From Saezia sanguinis (GTDB lineage Bacteria; Pseudomonadota; Gammaproteobacteria; Burkholderiales; Burkholderiaceae_C): a DNA stretch of 64,000 bases. Below the pieces are notes generated by a model that was not told the DNA's origin, searched no databases, and saw nothing but the letters and a program-made list of their open reading frames with translations. Location of the stretch: the NCBI RefSeq assembly GCF_003991585.1, contig NZ_PQSP01000006.1, positions 62,001-126,000 of the forward strand, in the 5' to 3' direction. Of this stretch, positions 29,164 through 38,936 are shown in pieces. Each line of letters starts with the position of its first letter. Position 1 is the first letter of the stretch. Made by a program: the position numbers and the translations under genes.

Positions 29164-29577
29164 TTAATGCTTTTTCTTTTTTTCTGCTTTGACACAGTCT
29201 GCACACAAACCGTACAAAGTGATCTCATGGCTTTTCACCTTAAAACCAGGGGGCAGCAGGCTGGCAAAGTCTTCTGCACAACCATGCACGTCAAAAGCAC
29301 GTGTACACTGGGTACATAAAAAATGGTGGTGATGGTCGTCATGTTCATGGTGAATGGCTTCATAGCGCGCCGCTTCACCCGGCAGTTCAACCATGCGGAT
29401 GCTGCCTTCTTCGATCAGCACTTTCAAGTTGCGGTATACCGTGGCAATGCCAAGAGCCGGAACATCCTGCTGCGCGAGCATAAGCACTTCCTGCGGCGTC
29501 AGCGGCCTTTTAGCATCCTGCAGCACCGCCAGCATGGCTGTGCGTTGTTTGGTTGAGCGTTTCTGCTCCATTCTCAT
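29164..29577 (-). CDS. zur: Fur-family repressor, probably Zur
   Basis: 137-residue metalloregulator. Winged helix N-terminal domain (STKQRTAMLAVLQDAKRPLT, IATVYRNLKVLIEEG), then the dimer/metal domain with HHEHDDHHHHFLC, structural zinc pairs CTQC and CADC, and a Lys-rich tail. Fur-family members with this pattern next to znu genes are usually zinc repressors; here znuCBA is divergent and a dyad lies between. Zur rather than Fur is therefore an inference from context. Start: ATG 29577 follows AGGAAACG closely; ATG 29571 two codons later is also possible. Confidence 0.88.
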   Translation of the reverse strand: MRMEQKRSTKQRTAMLAVLQDAKRPLTPQEVLMLAQQDVPALGIATVYRNLKVLIEEGSIRMVELPGEAARYEAIHHEHDDHHHHFLCTQCTRAFDVHGCAEDFASLLPPGFKVKSHEITLYGLCADCVKAEKKKKH

Positions 29578-29698
29578 CGTTTCCTATACATCTCTTTGTT
29601 CTGGCTTCGTTCCGGCTTCAGGAGTCATGCACCGCAGGTATCCCCCAATGGCTGATTCTCCTGAACATCCAATACCCGACTTTTTGATTTCCCTTTAA

Positions 29699-29722
29699 TT
29701 GATATTGATATTTTATTATCAA
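29699..29722. promoter_or_regulatory. Candidate Zur box in the zur-znu intergenic region
   Basis: TTGATA (29699-29704) and TATCAA (29717-29722) form the arms of a 24-base, AT-rich dyad, with a second GATATT repeated inside. It lies 122 bases upstream of the zur start and about 258 upstream of znuC. Fur-family boxes have this character, but the arms are short and the assignment needs binding data. Confidence 0.5.
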
Positions 29723-29835
29723 TTAGAATAAGCACCAGAACAGCAGGGAATTCTGCCAGCATGTGCAGCATGCCCCTGACAAGCGCTTTGGCTGAATATT
29801 AAAACTGAATATCAAAAATTACTCCTCCCAATCAT

Positions 29836-29964
29836 ATGAGCCGGCATTCGCGTATCTCCAGAAGAACCACCGTATTTTGTGCTGCGGCCTGGCAGCGTTT
29901 ACTGCTTGCCGCCACAGGCGCTGCATTTTTATGGCTGATGGTTTACTGGTCGGTCCGAACCTGA
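29836..29964 (+). CDS. Possible 42-residue single-span membrane protein upstream of znuC
   Basis: An ATG frame reads MSRHSRISRRTTVFCAAAWQ, then RLLLAATGAAFLWLMVYWSV and RT before TGA. A basic N terminus followed by about 25 hydrophobic residues gives the profile of a small inner-membrane protein, N-in. It ends 15 bases before the znuC start, and its stop region is where a znuC leader would be. No good Shine-Dalgarno precedes it (the upstream CTCCTCCC is the wrong strand), which lowers confidence. It could be a leader peptide, a small transporter-associated protein, or chance. Confidence 0.35.
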   Translation: MSRHSRISRRTTVFCAAAWQRLLLAATGAAFLWLMVYWSVRT

Positions 29965-29979
29965 GCACTGCCCTGAATC

Positions 29980-30711
29980 ATGACCCAAGCAACCACCGCA
30001 ATGGTTCTCAACGACGTGACACTGGCTTACCGGCAACAGCCGGTGCTCAGCCGTATCAACGCCCACATTGATCACGGCACACTCACGGCGGTGGTTGGTG
30101 CCAACGGGTGCGGAAAATCGACGCTGCTCAAAGCCGTTGCAGGCCTGATCAAGCCGCTCACGGGGCAAATTACCATTGCGCCGGACATACACAATGTGGC
30201 GTATCTGGCGCAGGTCAGTGAAATCGATCGCAGCTTTCCGATTTCTGTTTTTGACTTTGTCGCATCCGGCCTGTGGAAAAAAGCAGGCGCATTCAAAGCC
30301 ATCAGCGCCGAACTGGAAACACGCATCCTTATCGCATTGGAAGCCGTGGGCATGCGGGAAAGTGCAGACAAACTGATTGGAGAGCTTTCCGGCGGGCAAT
30401 TTCAACGCATCCGTTTTGCCCAACTGGTCTTACAGGAAGCCCAGCTTTTTTTGCTTGACGAACCGTTTACCGGCATTGATGAGTTCACCATGCGCGACCT
30501 GATGCGCCTGCTGCACCATTGGCACCGCCAGGGAGCAACCCTGCTGGTGGTTTTGCATGACCTGGAACTGGTGCGCCAGCAATTCCCCAACGTATGGTTA
30601 CTGGGGCAGCAAAGCATTCTGCGCCAGGGCGATGCCGCCACCTGCCTCAACACATATGCAGCGGCACATCCCGGCGCCAAAAATAAAACCGGCATACAGG
30701 AGCATGCATGA
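29980..30711 (+). CDS. znuC: Zinc ABC transporter ATP-binding protein
   Basis: 243-residue ABC ATPase. Walker A GANGCGKST at 40-48, Q-loop near AYLAQVSE, signature LSGGQFQR, Walker B LFLLDEPFTG, H-loop VVLHDLEL. It couples ATP hydrolysis to zinc import through the ZnuB channel. The 3' end overlaps znuB by four bases (ATGA). Zinc rather than manganese specificity is inferred from the His/Asp-rich binding protein and the Fur-family repressor beside it. An internal ATG at 30001 is an alternative start; neither has a strong ribosome site. Confidence 0.93.
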   Translation: MTQATTAMVLNDVTLAYRQQPVLSRINAHIDHGTLTAVVGANGCGKSTLLKAVAGLIKPLTGQITIAPDIHNVAYLAQVSEIDRSFPISVFDFVASGLWKKAGAFKAISAELETRILIALEAVGMRESADKLIGELSGGQFQRIRFAQLVLQEAQLFLLDEPFTGIDEFTMRDLMRLLHHWHRQGATLLVVLHDLELVRQQFPNVWLLGQQSILRQGDAATCLNTYAAAHPGAKNKTGIQEHA

Positions 30712-31580
30712 ACATGCTGGAATGGTTGGTTTCCCCCTTTGCCGACTTCAGTTTCATGCGCCGGGCGCTTACCGGCTGTGTCGCACTCAGCCTGGGCAGC
30801 AGCCCGCTGGGTGTGCTGTTGTTGCTGCGCCGCATGAGCCTGATGGGAGACGCCATGTCGCACGCCATTTTGCCCGGCGCTGCAGTGGGTTATCTGCTGT
30901 TCGGCCTGTCGCTGCCTGCCATGACGATTGGCGGCATTGCCGCCGGTTTGCTGGTTGCCTGCCTGGCCGGTGTGGTCACCCGCTACACAGTTCTGAAAGA
31001 AGATGCCAGCTTTGCGACGTTTTACCTGATTTCACTGGCACTGGGCGTGCTGATCATCTCGCTGCGCGGTACCAGTGTCGACCTGCTGCATGTCCTGTTC
31101 GGTACCGTTTTATCACTGGATAACGCTACCTTGTTTCTGGCCGCAGGCATTGCGACGCTTTCACTGCTGCTGCTGGCATTGTTGTACCGCCCTCTGATCA
31201 TTCAGAGTTTTGACCCGAACTTTTTAATCACCAAAGGGTGGTGGAATGCCCTGGCCTATGGTGCATTTTTGCTGTTGCTGGTGCTGAATCTGGTCGGCGG
31301 CTTTCACACCCTGGGCACGTTAATGGCTGTTGCCTTCATGGTGCTGCCTGCTGCTGCGGCACGCTTCTGGGCGGCCACCGTTGCCAAACAGATGCTGGTT
31401 GCTGCCGCTGCAGGCGTGGCAGCAGGCTATATCGGGCTGCTGATTTCTTACCATTTTGCAACCCCGGCTTCCCCTGCCATCGTGCTGACGCTGGGCGGTA
31501 TTTACATTATTTCCATGTTCCTGGGGTTGCACAGTGGTTTGCTGATACGGCCACCAAAAATACAACCAGGCCAAACATAA
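30708..31580 (+). CDS. znuB: Zinc ABC transporter permease
   Basis: 290-residue ABC-3 family permease with about eight or nine membrane helices. The family sequence RMSLMGDAMSHAILPGAAVGYLL lies near residues 42-64, and GGFHTLGTLMAVAFMVLPAAAARFW near 195-220. It forms the inner-membrane channel with ZnuC and receives zinc from ZnuA. Translation is probably coupled to znuC through the ATGA overlap; 66 bases separate it from znuA. Confidence 0.93.
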   Translation: MNMLEWLVSPFADFSFMRRALTGCVALSLGSSPLGVLLLLRRMSLMGDAMSHAILPGAAVGYLLFGLSLPAMTIGGIAAGLLVACLAGVVTRYTVLKEDASFATFYLISLALGVLIISLRGTSVDLLHVLFGTVLSLDNATLFLAAGIATLSLLLLALLYRPLIIQSFDPNFLITKGWWNALAYGAFLLLLVLNLVGGFHTLGTLMAVAFMVLPAAAARFWAATVAKQMLVAAAAGVAAGYIGLLISYHFATPASPAIVLTLGGIYIISMFLGLHSGLLIRPPKIQPGQT

Positions 31581-31646
31581 AACCATGGTTTCAAGACATG
31601 AGGGCGTGTTGATGCCCTCGCCGTTAATTTTTGCAAGGAAACTCAT

Positions 31647-32630
31647 ATGCATACACTTTCTTTACGCTTGCGCCTGATACTGCTGCTCTGCCTGTCTGTT
31701 CTGGTCATGGCGCCGTTGACAAAAGCACATGCCGAGCCGTTGAAAGTGGTTGCCAGTTTTTCTATCCTGTCAGATCTGGTGCAACAGATTGGCGGCGAGC
31801 AGGTGCAGATCAGCACCCTGGTTAAACCCGACAGCGACGCCCACATGTACGAACCCACCGCACAGGATGCACGCCTGTTGTCTCAGGCCGATATCCTGTT
31901 TGTCAACGGCCTGGGGTTCGAGCCCTGGCTGCCCCGCCTGCGAAATGCTGCGGGCTTTGCCGGAACGGAAGTCGTTGTCTCCCAGGGCGTAATACCGCGC
32001 AGGTTGAATGACGAACATGACGATGCCCACGCTCACAACCATGACGATCATGACCATGACCATGACCACGATGCGCACGACCATGGGGAGTTTGATCCGC
32101 ATGCATGGCAGAACGTGGCCAATGCGATCATCTATGTTCGTAACATTGAAGCCGCACTGAGCCAAGCCGACCCTGCACATGCTGCCATTTATGCGCAACG
32201 CGCCCAGAACTACATCAAAGAGCTGCATCAGTTGGAGCGTGATATTCGCGATGCACTGGCAACCTTATCGCCCACACACCGCACGCTGGTCACCACACAC
32301 GATTCTTTAGGCTACTTTGCACAAGCCTATGGACTGACGCTGATTTCACCCATGGGGTTTTCCACCAGTACAGAACCTTCGGCTGCCGATATCGCACGGC
32401 TGATCGAGCAGATCCGATCACAGCAGGTTTGTGCCGTATTTCTGGAAAATGTCAGCAACCCTAAAATGATTCAGCGCATTGCACAGGAAACAGGCGCGGC
32501 CGTTGGCGGCACACTGTATTCCGATGCGCTTTCAGCACCAGGCACGGCAGCCGACAGCTACATCGGCATGATGCGCAGCAATCTGACGGTTTTGATCAAG
32601 GCCCTGAGTGGCAAACTGATCACGTCATAA
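31647..32630 (+). CDS. znuA: Zinc ABC transporter substrate-binding protein
   Basis: 327-residue cluster A-I periplasmic metal-binding protein. Signal peptide to about residue 29 (cleavage after AHA); His66 in DAHMYEP, a His/Asp-rich loop at about 122-147, His152 in FDPHAWQN, a third His near LVTTHDS, and an acidic ligand in YSDALS. The charged loop is a mark of zinc-specific members and is thought to act as a zinc sensor or chaperone. AAGGAAAC precedes the ATG. Last gene of the znuCBA group. Confidence 0.94.
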   Translation: MHTLSLRLRLILLLCLSVLVMAPLTKAHAEPLKVVASFSILSDLVQQIGGEQVQISTLVKPDSDAHMYEPTAQDARLLSQADILFVNGLGFEPWLPRLRNAAGFAGTEVVVSQGVIPRRLNDEHDDAHAHNHDDHDHDHDHDAHDHGEFDPHAWQNVANAIIYVRNIEAALSQADPAHAAIYAQRAQNYIKELHQLERDIRDALATLSPTHRTLVTTHDSLGYFAQAYGLTLISPMGFSTSTEPSAADIARLIEQIRSQQVCAVFLENVSNPKMIQRIAQETGAAVGGTLYSDALSAPGTAADSYIGMMRSNLTVLIKALSGKLITS

Positions 32631-33024
32631 CCATACAGTGCCAATACATGTTCAGGGCCCATAAAATATGCGCACTTGTTGGATCGCAACCACACGCATG
32701 ATAGACTGTACAAATTGACTCTCATCTGTTACCGCTGAATCCAATTTCTGTTGTCCATAACCAGAATCCCTTTGCGGCTCAGCGGCTAACTGTTTTTAAC
32801 TCAAAATAACATGCGGCTATCTGAACTCAAATAAAAACATGCCCCACATTCATTTCAAAAAATACCGGCAACCCGCTGCCAGGCCTCGCTTTCGTAAAAT
32901 TCCGGTTTGCACTGCATTTCCTGCCCCGCTGAGCCTACAATACTGAATATTGCGCGCAGGTTTTTAAGGTCTTTTCATAAAACCTCGACAAATAGACCTC
33001 TTTTTCTTTTAGAATCATAGGGTT
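32631..33024. other. Intergenic region before the Mrp operon
   Basis: 394 bases with no frame longer than a few codons that looks real. Its 3' end (from about 32955) is AT-rich and should hold the mrp promoter. No clear terminator for znuA was found. Confidence 0.45.
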
Positions 33025-36000
33025 ATGCTAACCTCCCTGGCCACCCTCATTATCCTCCCGTTTGCTGGAAGTCTGGTTGCAGCGTTGCTGCCAACCAATT
33101 CCCGCAATATGGAAGCATTCCTGTCCGGGATGATTGCGCTGATATGCGTGGTGCAGGTGGCTCTGTTTTTCCCTGACGTGTCTTCAGGAACGGTGTTGCG
33201 GCAGGAAATCCTCTGGATTCCCTCACTTGGCATCAACCTGACATTCCGGATGGATGGCTTCACCTGGCTGTTTGCCATGCTGATTTTTGGCATTGGCGCT
33301 TTGGTGACATTGTATGCCCGCTACTACATGTCACCACAAGACCCGGTGGCGCGTTTTTTCTCTTTCTTCCTGGCTTTCATGGGTGCCATGTCCGGGGTTG
33401 TGCTGTCCGGCAACCTGATTCAGCTGGTGTTGTTCTGGGAGCTCACCAGTCTGTTTTCATTTCTGCTGATTGGTTACTGGTACCACCGGCGTGACGCCCG
33501 CAACGGTGCCCGCATGGCACTGACTGTGACCGGGCTGGGGGGCTTCTGCCTGCTGGCAGGTGTTCTGATTCTGGGGCAGATTGTTGGCAGCTTTGATATG
33601 GATACGGTGCTGGCCGCCGGTAACATCATACGCAAACATCCTCTTTATACACCCATGCTGGTGCTGATCCTGCTGGGTGCATTCACCAAGAGCGCCCAGT
33701 TTCCATTCCAGTTCTGGCTGCCCCGTGCCATGGCCGCGCCCACGCCTGTATCGGCCTACCTGCACTCAGCCACCATGGTCAAAGCCGGAATTTACCTGAT
33801 GGCGCGCCTGTGGCCGGTACTTTCCGGCACGGATGAATGGTTCTGGCTGGTGGCTGGCACCGGGGCATTCACGCTGCTGCTGGGAGGCTATGCCGCCACA
33901 TTCCAAAATGACCTGAAAGGCTTGCTGGCATACTCCACCATTTCCCACCTGGGCCTGATCACGCTGCTGCTGGGCCTTAACAGCAACATGGCTGCTGTTG
34001 CGGCGGTATTTCATACCATCAACCACGCCATTTTCAAAGCCTCTTTGTTCATGGCAGCCGGCATCATCGACCATGAAACCGGTACACGCGATATGCGTAA
34101 ACTCAACGGCCTGATCAAAGCCATGCCGATTACCGGTGCGCTTTCGCTGGTTGCCAGCGCGGCCATGGCAGGTGTGCCGCTGCTCAACGGTTTTCTGTCC
34201 AAAGAAATGTTTTTTGCCGAAACGGCTTACCTGGACGCCTCGCCCTGGCTGTCATGGGGCATGCCGCTCATTGCCACCGTGGCCAGCGTTTTCAGCGTGG
34301 CATATTCCTTGCGCTTTACCGTTGACGTATTTTTTGGTCCGGCCCCCATGGGGCTGCCGCATGAGCCGCATGAACCTACCCGCTGGATGCGTGTGCCGAT
34401 TGAATTCCTGGTGTGTCTGTGTCTGATCATCGGTATTGCACCTTCGCTGTCGATCGGGCCGGTTCTGGCAACGGCGGCCGCACCGGTGGTCGGGGGCACA
34501 CTGCCAGCCTACAGCCTGGCCATCTGGCATGGTTTCAATGTCCCATTGACCATGAGCCTGGTCGCGATGGCAGGCGGTATTTATTTCTACCTGATATTGC
34601 ACCGGCAAATCAAACTGGGGGTGTTTGCCGGTGTTCCCCTGATCGGATGGGTGAACGGACAGCGCTTATTTACCAGGTTGCTGGCATCGCTGACTTACAT
34701 GGGCAAACAAATGACGCTGATGCTCAGTACCAAAAGGCTGCAGGCCCAAATTGCCCTGATGCTGTTTGTGGTGCTGGCCGCCGGCCTGTCGCCTCTTTGG
34801 ATCAACGGGGAAGGCTTGCGCCTGACTTTGGGTGAGCGGGAGCAGCAGCCGTTTTCATTTGTCTTTGCCATGCTGTGGGTGGTGGGCGTCTCGTGTGCAC
34901 TGGGGGCTGCCTGGCAAGCCAAATTCCATCGCCTGGCATCGCTGGCTATGCTCGGCATGACCGGGCTGGTTACCTGTCTGACATTTGTCTGGTTTTCCGC
35001 ACCAGACCTGGCATTGACCCAGTTAACCGTGGAAGTGGTCACAACCATTCTGATTTTGCTGGGGTTACGCTGGCTGCCCAAGCAGGTGGCTGACCCCGAC
35101 CACATGAGCAACATTTTTGTTCGTGCCAGGCGAACCCGCGACCTGATTGTTTCTTTGCTGGTTGGTGCATGCGTGACAGTTCTGGCGTTTGCCATGATGA
35201 CGCACTCTTCCAGTGATCCGCTGGCTGCCAATTTCTTCTTGCAACATGCGTTGCCTGAAGGAGGCGGCACCAACGTCGTCAATGTCATGCTGGTTGATTT
35301 CCGCGGCTTTGACACCATGGGAGAAATTGTGGTGCTGGGCATTGTGGCTTTGACCGTATATGCGCTGCTGCGGCGCTTCCGGCCCGCCAAAGAAAGCACA
35401 TACATTCCGGCACAGCAAAGCACGGCCCCTGCAGATATTTCATCGGATGTAGAGAACCCGGCCCAGGCCAAGGATACCGCATTGGGCTACCTGATGGTTC
35501 CTGCGGTTCTGGTGCGACTGGTATTGCCGATTGCCACGGTGGTATCCGTGTACTTCCTGCTGCGCGGCCACAACGAACCCGGCGGCGGTTTCATTGGTGG
35601 TTTGATTTTTGCGGCAGCTTTCATCATGCAGTACATGATTGCAGGCACCCAGTGGGTGGAAGCACGGATGAAACTCTATCCCCAGCAGTTGATCAGTTTG
35701 GGCATTCTGCTGGCGTTGCTGACAGGTTTGGGAGCCATTGCGGTCGGCTATCCTTTCCTGACCACACATGCCCCGCATTTCCATATTCCACTGATTGGCG
35801 ATATTCATGTGCCCAGCGCGATGTTTTTTGACATTGGTGTCTATCTGCTGGTGATTGGTGCCACCATTTTGATCCTGACGGCGTTGTCTCACCAGTCTGT
35901 GCGTGGTCGCCGGGCACGCGAAACCGAGGTGGAAGAACGCCTGGCCCGTGACGCGGAAAGCACGGACAGCAAACTGGTGCCAGACAGCATGCTGGCCACA

Positions 36001-36030
36001 CCCGACTCTGAACTGAAGGAAACCGCCTGA
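33025..36030 (+). CDS. mrpA: Mrp-type Na+/H+ antiporter, fused A and B subunits
   Basis: 1001-residue, roughly 25-helix protein. Residues 1 to about 780 correspond to MrpA/PhaA, homologous to NuoL: Glu139 in [10 protein letters not shown], Lys222 in [25 protein letters not shown] and [13 protein letters not shown]. The part beyond residue 820 is an MrpB-like domain ([21 protein letters not shown]), so A and B are fused, as in PhaAB of rhizobia. The complex exchanges Na+ or K+ for protons and supports alkali and salt tolerance. First gene of a six-gene operon; its stop overlaps the next start (TGATG). No good Shine-Dalgarno is visible at the ATG. Confidence 0.95.
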   Translation: MLTSLATLIILPFAGSLVAALLPTNSRNMEAFLSGMIALICVVQVALFFPDVSSGTVLRQEILWIPSLGINLTFRMDGFTWLFAMLIFGIGALVTLYARYYMSPQDPVARFFSFFLAFMGAMSGVVLSGNLIQLVLFWELTSLFSFLLIGYWYHRRDARNGARMALTVTGLGGFCLLAGVLILGQIVGSFDMDTVLAAGNIIRKHPLYTPMLVLILLGAFTKSAQFPFQFWLPRAMAAPTPVSAYLHSATMVKAGIYLMARLWPVLSGTDEWFWLVAGTGAFTLLLGGYAATFQNDLKGLLAYSTISHLGLITLLLGLNSNMAAVAAVFHTINHAIFKASLFMAAGIIDHETGTRDMRKLNGLIKAMPITGALSLVASAAMAGVPLLNGFLSKEMFFAETAYLDASPWLSWGMPLIATVASVFSVAYSLRFTVDVFFGPAPMGLPHEPHEPTRWMRVPIEFLVCLCLIIGIAPSLSIGPVLATAAAPVVGGTLPAYSLAIWHGFNVPLTMSLVAMAGGIYFYLILHRQIKLGVFAGVPLIGWVNGQRLFTRLLASLTYMGKQMTLMLSTKRLQAQIALMLFVVLAAGLSPLWINGEGLRLTLGEREQQPFSFVFAMLWVVGVSCALGAAWQAKFHRLASLAMLGMTGLVTCLTFVWFSAPDLALTQLTVEVVTTILILLGLRWLPKQVADPDHMSNIFVRARRTRDLIVSLLVGACVTVLAFAMMTHSSSDPLAANFFLQHALPEGGGTNVVNVMLVDFRGFDTMGEIVVLGIVALTVYALLRRFRPAKESTYIPAQQSTAPADISSDVENPAQAKDTALGYLMVPAVLVRLVLPIATVVSVYFLLRGHNEPGGGFIGGLIFAAAFIMQYMIAGTQWVEARMKLYPQQLISLGILLALLTGLGAIAVGYPFLTTHAPHFHIPLIGDIHVPSAMFFDIGVYLLVIGATILILTALSHQSVRGRRARETEVEERLARDAESTDSKLVPDSMLATPDSELKETA

Positions 36031-36413
36031 TGGAAATCACCCTGTCCCTGGCCATTGGCATGCTAACCGCTTCGGGCGTCTGGCTGATCCTGCGCCCGCG
36101 TACCTATCAGGTCATTATCGGGCTGTCGCTGATTTCATATGCCGTCAATTTGTTCTTATTCAGTTCCGGGCGCCTGATTCTGAACCGTGCACCGGTGCTA
36201 CTGGAAGATGTACCGCAAACGCTGGAATACTATACCGACCCGATTCCACAGGCGCTCGTGCTGACCGCCATTGTGATCGGATTTGCCACCACCGCTCTTT
36301 TCCTGGTTGTCCTGATGGCAGCCCGCGGCTTCAACGGCAACGACCATGTGGATGGAACCGATACACTGCAAGAACCTGAACAGCGCGACAAAACACAGGA
36401 GCGCAGCCAATGA
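36030..36413 (+). CDS. mrpC: Mrp antiporter subunit C
   Basis: 127-residue protein with three membrane helices, homologous to NuoK of complex I: ASGVWLILRPRTYQVIIGLSLI at the N terminus and DPIPQALVLTAIVIGFATTAL, the family signature, near residues 70-90. The C-terminal 30 residues are charged and probably cytoplasmic. It overlaps mrpA by one base and mrpD by four. Confidence 0.94.
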   Translation: MEITLSLAIGMLTASGVWLILRPRTYQVIIGLSLISYAVNLFLFSSGRLILNRAPVLLEDVPQTLEYYTDPIPQALVLTAIVIGFATTALFLVVLMAARGFNGNDHVDGTDTLQEPEQRDKTQERSQ

Positions 36414-38149
36414 TTGCATGGCTTGAGTACAGCATGCCACACCTGATTGTGGCCCCGATACTGTTGCCGATGTTCACGGCAGCCGTACTGGTGGCTGTAC
36501 GCGAAAAGCACAGAAGCGCCCGTTCATTCATCAACATTCTGGCCTGCCTGCTCAACGTGCTGGTTGCCTGCGCGCTGGTTTACTGGGTCAAAGAGCGCGA
36601 TGCCTCCAGCGCTTATGGCGTGTATCTGCCATCCAACTGGGATGTCCCCTTTGGCATTTCATTGCTGGTAGACCGTTTTTCCGCCATGATGCTGCTGGTT
36701 GCCAGCATCATCGGCCTGAGTACGGCACTGTATGCCGTTGCCCGCTGGGACCGTGCCGGTGTGCATTTCCAGACGCTGTTTCAAGTACAGCTCATGGGCA
36801 TCAATGGCGCTTTTTTAACTGCCGACCTGTTTAACCTGTTCGTATTTTTTGAAATCCTGCTGGCTGCCTCTTATGGCCTGGTTCTGCATGGATCAGGCCC
36901 CAACAGGGTACGCGCCGGGCTGCACTACATTGCCATCAACCTGGTCGCATCCTTTTTCTTTCTGATTGGTGTGGCACTGATTTACAACGTCACCGGCACC
37001 CTCAGCTTTGCCGAAATTGCCCAGCGCCTGCAGGTGGTCAACCGTGCAGGGCACGAGCTGCTGTATATTGGTTTCGGTGTTCTGGCGGTGGCTTTTCTGG
37101 CCAAGGCTGCGATGTGGCCATTGAACTTCTGGCTGGTATCGGCATACAGCAGCGCCAGCGCACCGTCCAGCGCGGTCTTCGCTATTTTGACCAAGGTCGG
37201 CCTGTATGTGATTTTGCGGCTGTCCTCGCTGTTTTTCTCATCCCCGGCTGTTGGGGAGGATCAGTGGTTTGGCAGTACCTGGCTGACCTATGGCGGCATG
37301 ATGACATTGGTTTTCGGCATGGTCGGTATTCTTTCCACTATACGCCCGTCCCGCCTGGCGGCTTATGCCACGCTGGTTTCTTCGGGCACCATCATGATGG
37401 CCATCAGCTTTGGACAGTTGTCGCTGACCAGCGCTGCACTGTATTATTTGCCCGGCTCTACGCTGGCTGTGGCTGCATTCTTTTTGATTGCAGAGCTCAT
37501 TGAACGCTCCCGCTCCCCAGAAGATGCTGAACAGCGCGCAGCGGAAGACGAAGAGGACCGCCTGGTCTTTAACTTGGCAGAGCTTGAGCTGGAAGAAAAG
37601 CAGAATGCCAACCTCGATGAACGTGAAGAGGCCATCATTGGCCGGGCTATCCCTGCAGCCATTGCATTTTTAGGTGTCACTTTTGCCTGCTGTGCATTGC
37701 TGATTGCCGGCCTGCCACCCTTGGCCGGGTTCATTGCCAAGTTTGCCATGCTCAATGCCCTGATCAATCCGTCAGGAGCCGGCAGCCTGAATGTGATCGC
37801 CACGGACAGTGTCCGCTGGGTGGCGCTGGCGCTGATTATCGTCTCAGGCCTGTTCGCATTGATCAGCTTTTCCCGTGCCGGTATCCGCTACTTCTGGTCT
37901 CCGGTTAACCGCACTGCGCCACGCCTGCGTATCATCGAAAGCATTCCCATTGTGATTTTGCTTGCTGCGTGTGTGCTGCTGACCATGCGTGCAGAGATCA
38001 GCCTGCGCTATACCTATGCGACATCTGCCGCACTGTACCAGCCTGCAGATTACATTCGGGCGGTCATGTCCACCCGGCCGATTCCCAGCCCAACCAATCA
38101 GGAGCGCCTGACGGCGCCAGCAACGCCTGCTGCGGAGGTTGCGCCATGA
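36410..38149 (+). CDS. mrpD: Mrp antiporter subunit D
   Basis: 579-residue NuoM/N-like subunit. Conserved Glu near 148 (FFEILLAASYG), Lys around 232 in AKAAMWPLNFWL, and Lys262 in ILTKVGLYVILR belong to the proton path. It is about 80 residues longer than Bacillus MrpD; an acidic, hydrophilic segment at about 363-412 (AEDEEDRLVFNLAELELEEK) sits between helices and accounts for most of the excess. Its start overlaps mrpC and its end overlaps mrpE, each by four bases. Confidence 0.94.
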   Translation: MIAWLEYSMPHLIVAPILLPMFTAAVLVAVREKHRSARSFINILACLLNVLVACALVYWVKERDASSAYGVYLPSNWDVPFGISLLVDRFSAMMLLVASIIGLSTALYAVARWDRAGVHFQTLFQVQLMGINGAFLTADLFNLFVFFEILLAASYGLVLHGSGPNRVRAGLHYIAINLVASFFFLIGVALIYNVTGTLSFAEIAQRLQVVNRAGHELLYIGFGVLAVAFLAKAAMWPLNFWLVSAYSSASAPSSAVFAILTKVGLYVILRLSSLFFSSPAVGEDQWFGSTWLTYGGMMTLVFGMVGILSTIRPSRLAAYATLVSSGTIMMAISFGQLSLTSAALYYLPGSTLAVAAFFLIAELIERSRSPEDAEQRAAEDEEDRLVFNLAELELEEKQNANLDEREEAIIGRAIPAAIAFLGVTFACCALLIAGLPPLAGFIAKFAMLNALINPSGAGSLNVIATDSVRWVALALIIVSGLFALISFSRAGIRYFWSPVNRTAPRLRIIESIPIVILLAACVLLTMRAEISLRYTYATSAALYQPADYIRAVMSTRPIPSPTNQERLTAPATPAAEVAP

Positions 38150-38646
38150 AAAAGGTTATTCACACCCTGTTCCCGGCCCCCTGGCTTTCCGTTGCGCTGG
38201 CACTGATGTGGCTGGTATTGAACCACTCGCTGAGCCGGGGCCATATTGCACTGGCGATTATTCTGGGCTGGTTTGTGCCGGTTTTCACTGCCTCTTTGCG
38301 CCCCACACCGATTACCATCCAACACCCGCTGGTGGCATTGAAACTGTTTCTGACGGTAGGCTATGACGTGATTGTCTCCAACATCGTGGTCGCCACAGCG
38401 GCTGCAAAATTCGGAAAAAGAAAACCTTCCGGAGACTTTATCCGGGTGCCGCTTGAATTGAGTGATCCCAACGGGCTCACTGCCCTGGCGGCCATTTGCA
38501 CCGTTATTCCCGGCACCATCTGGTCTGAACTGGCGCTGGACCGCAGTGCCGTACTGATTCATGTTTTTGATTTAAAAAATCCGCAGGCTGAAATCATCCG
38601 TTTCAAAAACCGCTATGAAAAGCCGTTAATGGAGATATTTCAATGA
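38146..38646 (+). CDS. mrpE: Mrp antiporter subunit E
   Basis: 166-residue subunit with two or three N-terminal helices (LSVALALMWLVLNHSLSRGH, IILGWFVPVF) and a soluble C-terminal domain with the family sequence TALAAICTVIPGTIWSEL. The ATG at 38146 overlaps the mrpD stop (ATGA); the frame is open further upstream but only inside mrpD. Its end overlaps mrpF by four bases. Confidence 0.93.
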   Translation: MKKVIHTLFPAPWLSVALALMWLVLNHSLSRGHIALAIILGWFVPVFTASLRPTPITIQHPLVALKLFLTVGYDVIVSNIVVATAAAKFGKRKPSGDFIRVPLELSDPNGLTALAAICTVIPGTIWSELALDRSAVLIHVFDLKNPQAEIIRFKNRYEKPLMEIFQ

Positions 38647-38936
38647 CGTCGATTGTTCTTCCTGAATTTTTGAGCTGGGTCGTTCACATCACACTGGGCT
38701 GTTACGCCGCAGCCATGGTAATCAGCCTGTTCCGGCTGTTTGTCGGCCCTTCATCGCAGGACCGGATTTTGGCGGCAGACTTCATCTATAACATTGCCAT
38801 GCTGGTGATTCTGGTGTTAGGCATTCGTTACAGCAGCGCCATGTATTTTGAAGTGGCATTGCTGATTGCCATTTTTGGTTTTGTCAGCTCCACGGCCATG
38901 GCCAAATTCCTGTTGCGCGGCGAGGTGATCGAATGA
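38643..38936 (+). CDS. mrpF: Mrp antiporter subunit F
   Basis: 97-residue subunit with three membrane helices. RLFVGPSSQDRILAADFIYN and the following helix are the MrpF signature. It is coupled to mrpE and mrpG by four-base overlaps. Confidence 0.93.
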   Translation: MTSIVLPEFLSWVVHITLGCYAAAMVISLFRLFVGPSSQDRILAADFIYNIAMLVILVLGIRYSSAMYFEVALLIAIFGFVSSTAMAKFLLRGEVIE

